This document shows positions 7,599-11,108 of a stretch of DNA of 11,108 nt, piece by piece (position 1 is the first letter of the stretch; every line of letters begins with the position of its first letter). Location of the stretch: positions 1 through 11,108 of the forward strand of contig CALPLN020000051.1 in the NCBI GenBank assembly GCA_943324415.2, read 5' to 3'. The translations under genes and the position numbers were made by a program. Origin of the DNA: Sediminibacterium ginsengisoli. GTDB lineage: Bacteria; Bacteroidota; Bacteroidia; Chitinophagales; Chitinophagaceae. Below the pieces are notes generated by a model. It saw only the letters and a program-made list of their open reading frames with translations, searched no databases and had not been told where the DNA came from.

Positions 7599-9299
7599 AT
7601 GAGTTTCGTCACAAAGCCTAGTAAAATCAGTTTGGTGATTGGTGCGTCTTCTGTAGGCACTTTGATAGAATGGTATGACTTTTACATTTTTGGTATGTTG
7701 GCAACCATCATTTCAAAACAATTTTTCCCTTCAGATGCAGGTACATCCGCACTTTTAAGTACGTTGGCGATTTTTGCTGCAGGATTTATTGTTCGTCCTT
7801 TTGGCGCACTCGTGTTTGGAAGATTGGGGGATATCATTGGTCGTAAATACACTTTCTTGCTGACTTTGGTATTGATGGGTGGTTCCACTTTTGCGATTGG
7901 CTTAGTGCCAGGTTTTGCAACGATTGGATGGGCGGCACCTATTTTAGTGTTGATATTAAGATTGGTACAAGGATTGGCATTGGGTGGAGAATATGGCGGT
8001 GCTGCAACTTATGTGGCGGAACATGCACCTGCCAATAGAAGAGGATTCTGGACTAGCTGGATTCAGACAACTGCTACATTGGGTTTATTCTTGGCATTGG
8101 GTGTGATTATATTCATTAGGTCCAATCAGGGTGTCGAAGCATTTAGTGCAGAGTGGGGAGGATGGAGGTATCCATTTTGGATGTCCATCATTTTAGTGGT
8201 GGTGTCCATTTTGATCCGAATGAAAATGAGTGAGTCGCCGATGTTCACTAAATTAAAATCAGAAGGCAAAACGTCTACCAATCCTTTAAAAGAAAGTTTT
8301 GGACATAAAGCCAATTTCAAAATGGTATTGTTGGCCTTATTTGGTGCAGTGATGGGGCAGGGCGTGATTTGGTATACAGGTCAGTTTTATGCACAAAGTT
8401 TTATCGAGACAGTCTGTAAAGTGGAGTTTGTACAGTCAAGAAACTTGATGTTATGGGCTATTTTATTTGCTACGCCGTTCTTTGTTATTTTTGGTTATTT
8501 AAGTGATAGAATTGGAAGAAAATGGATCATGATGTTGGGTATGTTAGCGGGTATCTTGACTTACAGGCCGATTTATCAATATTTCTTAGATGCGACGAAT
8601 GCAAAAAATAGAACTGAAAAAATTGATTTAGCGCATACGATCAGTTCGGAAAAAATAGCAACTGTGGATGTAAAAGATCGAACAAAAATACTAGTAGTTC
8701 AGAAAGTGGATACGGCTTATTTGGATGGGGCAATCTTTAGTTATACCAAAACAGATACGCTTCAGATAGCTGCCGAATTCAGTGACATCAATGCTAGTAA
8801 GATTCAATATGTGCAGGTAGATCCCCTTGACGGCACTCAATTTGATACTGTTTTATTGCAATTGAAATCAAGCGCTGGATTGAATCTGGATACAACGCGT
8901 ATCGCAGATGTAGTTGTTCTATCTAAGTCGGCAAAGCCAACTATTTTAGTTGAAAAAACATTGGATCATGCTACGTATTGGAATTTAATCTGGTTGGTGT
9001 TTGTTCAGATTTTATATGTGACGATGGTATATGGTCCAATTGCGGCATTCTTGGTGGAATTGTTCCCAACTAAAATTCGTTATACCTCCATGTCTTTGCC
9101 TTATCATATTGGCAATGGTGTATTTGGGGGGCTGGTTCCTTTCTTGGGCACATTGATTGTGGAGTTTACAAAAACGACAGACAATCCTGCTGGGGATCCG
9201 CTTGCAGGATTATGGTATCCAATTGGTGTTGCTTCTATCTGTCTATTCATTGGCGTCATCTATTTAACCAATAAGGTGGACAAAGAAGTAATGGACTAA
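7599..9299 (+). CDS. MHS-type major facilitator superfamily transporter (organic acid or other metabolite:proton symporter)
   Basis: This is a 566-residue polytopic inner-membrane protein. Motifs place it in the metabolite:H+ symporter branch of the MFS: GTLIEWYDFYIFG in helix 1 (20-32), GRLGDIIGRK in loop 2-3 (74-83), RLVQGLALGGEYGGAATYVAEHAP in helix 4 (121-144) and GYLSDRIGRK in loop 8-9 (299-308). Twelve helices can be placed. A hydrophilic segment of about 125 residues (331-457) is inserted between helices 9 and 10, predicted to face the periplasm. Typical family members are about 430-450 residues long without it. Some longer MHS proteins, from memory, carry an insertion here. The gene is divergent from acs across 78 bases, which suggests acetate or another short carboxylate as substrate. 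The family also transports proline, betaine, shikimate and oxoglutarate, so the substrate is open. Confidence 0.9.
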   Translation: MSFVTKPSKISLVIGASSVGTLIEWYDFYIFGMLATIISKQFFPSDAGTSALLSTLAIFAAGFIVRPFGALVFGRLGDIIGRKYTFLLTLVLMGGSTFAIGLVPGFATIGWAAPILVLILRLVQGLALGGEYGGAATYVAEHAPANRRGFWTSWIQTTATLGLFLALGVIIFIRSNQGVEAFSAEWGGWRYPFWMSIILVVVSILIRMKMSESPMFTKLKSEGKTSTNPLKESFGHKANFKMVLLALFGAVMGQGVIWYTGQFYAQSFIETVCKVEFVQSRNLMLWAILFATPFFVIFGYLSDRIGRKWIMMLGMLAGILTYRPIYQYFLDATNAKNRTEKIDLAHTISSEKIATVDVKDRTKILVVQKVDTAYLDGAIFSYTKTDTLQIAAEFSDINASKIQYVQVDPLDGTQFDTVLLQLKSSAGLNLDTTRIADVVVLSKSAKPTILVEKTLDHATYWNLIWLVFVQILYVTMVYGPIAAFLVELFPTKIRYTSMSLPYHIGNGVFGGLVPFLGTLIVEFTKTTDNPAGDPLAGLWYPIGVASICLFIGVIYLTNKVDKEVMD

Positions 9300-9312
9300 A
9301 AAAATCATGTAC

Positions 9313-9564
9313 ATGAATACAATTAAAAAAATATTAGGATTGGTTTGGATGTGTTTAGCGCCAGCGATCATTTGGTTCTTAGTAGCTCAAGCCATACAGA
9401 AAATTGGCCTATCGACGGACTTAACTAGATCCAATGTAACCTTGCAATGGGTTATTATCTTGACCATCTTTACGCCCATTTGCATTGGCTTCTTCATTTT
9501 TGGCTACTATGGACTTAAGGGGGAATATGATCAATTGCCTACAAGTTCGAAAGATGTAGAATAA
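9313..9564 (+). CDS. Small two-helix membrane protein of unknown function, linked to the MHS transporter
   Basis: The 83-residue product has a basic N-terminus (MNTIKKILG), a first hydrophobic helix (about 7-28), a short polar loop (about 29-43), a second helix (about 44-66) and an acidic tail (KGEYDQLPTSSKDVE). The positive-inside rule puts both ends in the cytoplasm. It begins 13 bases after the transporter stop and is very likely cotranscribed with it. I recall similar small proteins after MHS transporters in other Bacteroidota genomes, but no function is known to me. By position it may be an accessory subunit or stabiliser of the transporter. This is inference only. An ATG two codons upstream (9307) is an equally possible start. 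Confidence 0.78.
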   Translation: MNTIKKILGLVWMCLAPAIIWFLVAQAIQKIGLSTDLTRSNVTLQWVIILTIFTPICIGFFIFGYYGLKGEYDQLPTSSKDVE

Positions 9565-9580
9565 TGTTTTACTTTTGAGC

Positions 9581-10489
9581 ATGTCTTTTACAGTACAATC
9601 CATCTCTAAAAAGTTTGATCAATTCCAAGCGGTGGAATCCTTAAGTTTTTCCATTCAGCCGGGCGAGATTGTGGGTTTTCTTGGCCCTAATGGAGCAGGA
9701 AAAAGTACCACTTTAAAAATGATTGCAGGCTTCTTAACTCCGGATACAGGATCGATTCAGTTATCAGGAATTGATTTAAAACAGAACGAAGTAGCCTACA
9801 AAAAGAAGATTGGTTATTTGCCAGAATCCAATCCATTGTATGCCGACTTGTATGTGCTTGAATATTTAAATTTCCTAGCAAGTATACATGCGATTTCTAC
9901 ACCATTAAAAAGAATACAAGAAGTGATTGCGCAAACTGGACTCTTGTCCATGCAACACAAAAAAATAGGTTTTTTATCCAAGGGCTATCAACAAAGAGTT
10001 GGGATCGCTGCAGCAATCTTGCATGCACCCGAATTGATTTTATTGGATGAACCTACTTCTGGTTTGGATCCCAATCAGTTGATTGAAATTAGGGCGTTGA
10101 TTCAATCGCTGAGTGCCAATGCAATGATTTTATTTTCATCTCATATATTACAAGAAGTTGCTGCCATTTCAGATAGGGTGCTAGTTTTACATCAGGGTAA
10201 ATTAGTAGCCAATCAGTCAATCCAATCAATGACGCAATCTAGTCAACACAATTTATTGGTGCAGTTCCAAGAAGACATGACAGCGCACCTGCCGCTCATT
10301 CAATTAAAATACAAGCTATTAGAACAGCAGGACAAACGCGCGTTAGTAATTCAAGCAAAAGATATAGTGGAGTTGGATCAAGCTAGACAATACTTAATGG
10401 GATTGGCTTTGGAGAAAGGGTTGCATATCGAACGTTTGCAGACACAAGAAGCAAGTTTAGAAGAAATATTCAAATTGCTTACGCATTAA
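9581..10489 (+). CDS. gldA: ABC transporter ATP-binding protein, GldA-like
   Basis: This is a 302-residue cytoplasmic ATPase subunit. Motifs counted from the ATG at 9581 are Walker A GPNGAGKS (35-42), Q-loop region GYLPESNPLYADLYV (78-92), signature LSKGYQQRVG (132-141), Walker B LILLDEP (152-158) with SGLDPNQ (160-166) as D-loop, and the switch histidine in SSHILQEV (186-193). The PESNPLY and LSKGY variants and the ~85-residue C-terminal extension match GldA, the ATPase that works with GldF and GldG in Bacteroidota gliding motility. No gldF or gldG is in view, but gldA stands apart from gldFG in Flavobacterium too. GldA-like ATPases also occur in non-gliding species, so the motility role is not certain. 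A TTG two codons upstream (9575) is a possible start, but ATG is more likely. It follows the small membrane protein gene by 16 bases. Confidence 0.88.
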   Translation: MSFTVQSISKKFDQFQAVESLSFSIQPGEIVGFLGPNGAGKSTTLKMIAGFLTPDTGSIQLSGIDLKQNEVAYKKKIGYLPESNPLYADLYVLEYLNFLASIHAISTPLKRIQEVIAQTGLLSMQHKKIGFLSKGYQQRVGIAAAILHAPELILLDEPTSGLDPNQLIEIRALIQSLSANAMILFSSHILQEVAAISDRVLVLHQGKLVANQSIQSMTQSSQHNLLVQFQEDMTAHLPLIQLKYKLLEQQDKRALVIQAKDIVELDQARQYLMGLALEKGLHIERLQTQEASLEEIFKLLTH

Positions 10490-10503
10490 AAAAAATGGGT
10501 GTA

Positions 10504-10534
10504 AATTGCGCAGACAAACAGCAATTAATTTTTT
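10504..10534 (+). terminator. Weak stem-loop with T tract after the GldA-like gene
   Basis: AATTGC (10504-10509) and GCAATT (10521-10526) can pair across an 11-base loop, and a run of six T follows at 10529-10534. The stem is short and AT-rich with only two G-C pairs, so termination would be inefficient at best. It lies 15 bases after the ATPase stop and 22 bases before the enolase start. Confidence 0.25.
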
Positions 10535-10555
10535 AGAAAAATAAATCATCCAATT

Positions 10556-11108
10556 ATGAGTTACATTATTGAAGTACATGCAAGACAAATTTTAGATAGT
10601 AGGGGTAATCCAACCGTAGAGGTGGACGTATTAACAGACGACGGTGCAATGGGTCGTGCTGCTGTTCCAAGTGGTGCAAGTACAGGTATTCACGAAGCTG
10701 CTGAATTAAGAGACAACGATAAAAAGAAATATTTAGGTAAAGGTGTATTGAAGGCTGTTAAAAATGTAAACACATCTATTGCTGATGCCTTGATTGGTTT
10801 TGACATTACTTCTCAAGCTGCAATCGATCAAGTGATGATTGATTTAGATGGCACTGCAAATAAAACTAAATTGGGTGCAAATGCAATTTTAGCAGTAAGT
10901 ATGGCTGTTGCAAAAGCAGCGGCTGAAGAAGCGAATTTGCCATTGTACAGATATATCGGTGGCACCAATGCAAGAACATTGCCTATGCCAATGATGAATA
11001 TCTTGAATGGTGGTGCACACGCAGACAATAAAATTGATTTCCAAGAATTCATGATCATGCCTGTAGGCGCTACATCATTTAGCGAAGGCTTAAGATGGGG
11101 CGTTGAAA
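10556..11108 (+). CDS. eno: Enolase (phosphopyruvate hydratase), N-terminal part
   Basis: Enolase converts 2-phosphoglycerate to phosphoenolpyruvate in glycolysis and the reverse in gluconeogenesis. The first 184 of about 430 codons are present and the gene runs off the right edge. The N-terminal domain opens with IIEVHARQILDSRGNPTVEV (4-23). The flexible active-site loop is VPSGASTGIHEAAELRD (37-53). Further on are LGANAILAVSMAVAKA (106-121) and NGGAHADNKIDFQEFMIMPVGA (151-172). The last holds the conserved His155 and Glu164 that match the substrate-contacting His and Glu of characterised enolases. The start ATG is preceded by an A/T-rich sequence without a Shine-Dalgarno motif, as usual in Bacteroidota. 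No clear promoter is visible in the 66-base gap, so either it has a weak consensus or some transcription comes from upstream. Confidence 0.97.
   Translation, partial: MSYIIEVHARQILDSRGNPTVEVDVLTDDGAMGRAAVPSGASTGIHEAAELRDNDKKKYLGKGVLKAVKNVNTSIADALIGFDITSQAAIDQVMIDLDGTANKTKLGANAILAVSMAVAKAAAEEANLPLYRYIGGTNARTLPMPMMNILNGGAHADNKIDFQEFMIMPVGATSFSEGLRWGVE

Noticed and set aside
10526..10533. TAATTTTT as a -7 element for enolase
   Set aside because: The final G is absent, there is no -33 element, and the sequence is better read as part of a T tract.
1..11108. A hidden undescribed system (defence island, mobile element, structured RNA, CRISPR)
   Set aside because: The annotated genes, mostly conserved housekeeping or transport families, fill nearly all of the window. 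All gaps are about 110 bases or less, and no repeats with spacers, transposase, integrase, tRNA or long conserved-looking non-coding structure were found.

Overview
The window looks like ordinary chromosomal core sequence from a low-GC member of the Bacteroidota, probably near the Chitinophagales. The evidence is the gene content (mreBCD followed by a PBP2 gene, a GldA-like ABC ATPase), A-rich start regions mostly lacking Shine-Dalgarno sequences, and promoter elements of the Bacteroidota type (TAnnTTTG at about -7, TTTG at about -33). The family-level placement is an impression from protein similarity, not a proof.

Left part, minus strand (1-3880): purD (purine synthesis) is followed by the cell-shape cluster mreB-mreC-mreD and the first 28 codons of a PBP2 gene (mrdA), which runs off the left edge. 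The four shape genes are packed tightly: gaps of 6 and 3 bases, plus one 8-base overlap. They encode the MreB filament, its periplasmic and membrane partners MreC and MreD, and the elongasome transpeptidase. A good Bacteroidota promoter match lies between purD and mreB.

Centre (3961-7520): a POT-family di/tripeptide:proton symporter on the plus strand converges with an AMP-forming acetyl-CoA synthetase (acs) on the minus strand. A perfect 15-bp hairpin flanked by A and T tracts sits between them and can terminate both.

Right part, plus strand (7599-11108): divergent from acs is an MHS-type major facilitator carrying a ~125-residue hydrophilic insertion, then a small two-helix membrane protein, a GldA-like ATPase and the first 184 codons of enolase. 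The divergent acs / transporter / small membrane protein layout suggests a short-chain carboxylate uptake and activation module. This recalls acs-yjcH-actP of enterobacteria, but with a different transporter family.

No RNA gene, CRISPR array, insertion sequence, prophage part or defence system was seen. No non-coding stretch exceeds about 110 bases. I found no convincing undescribed system. The transporter insertion and the small membrane partner are the items most worth checking.
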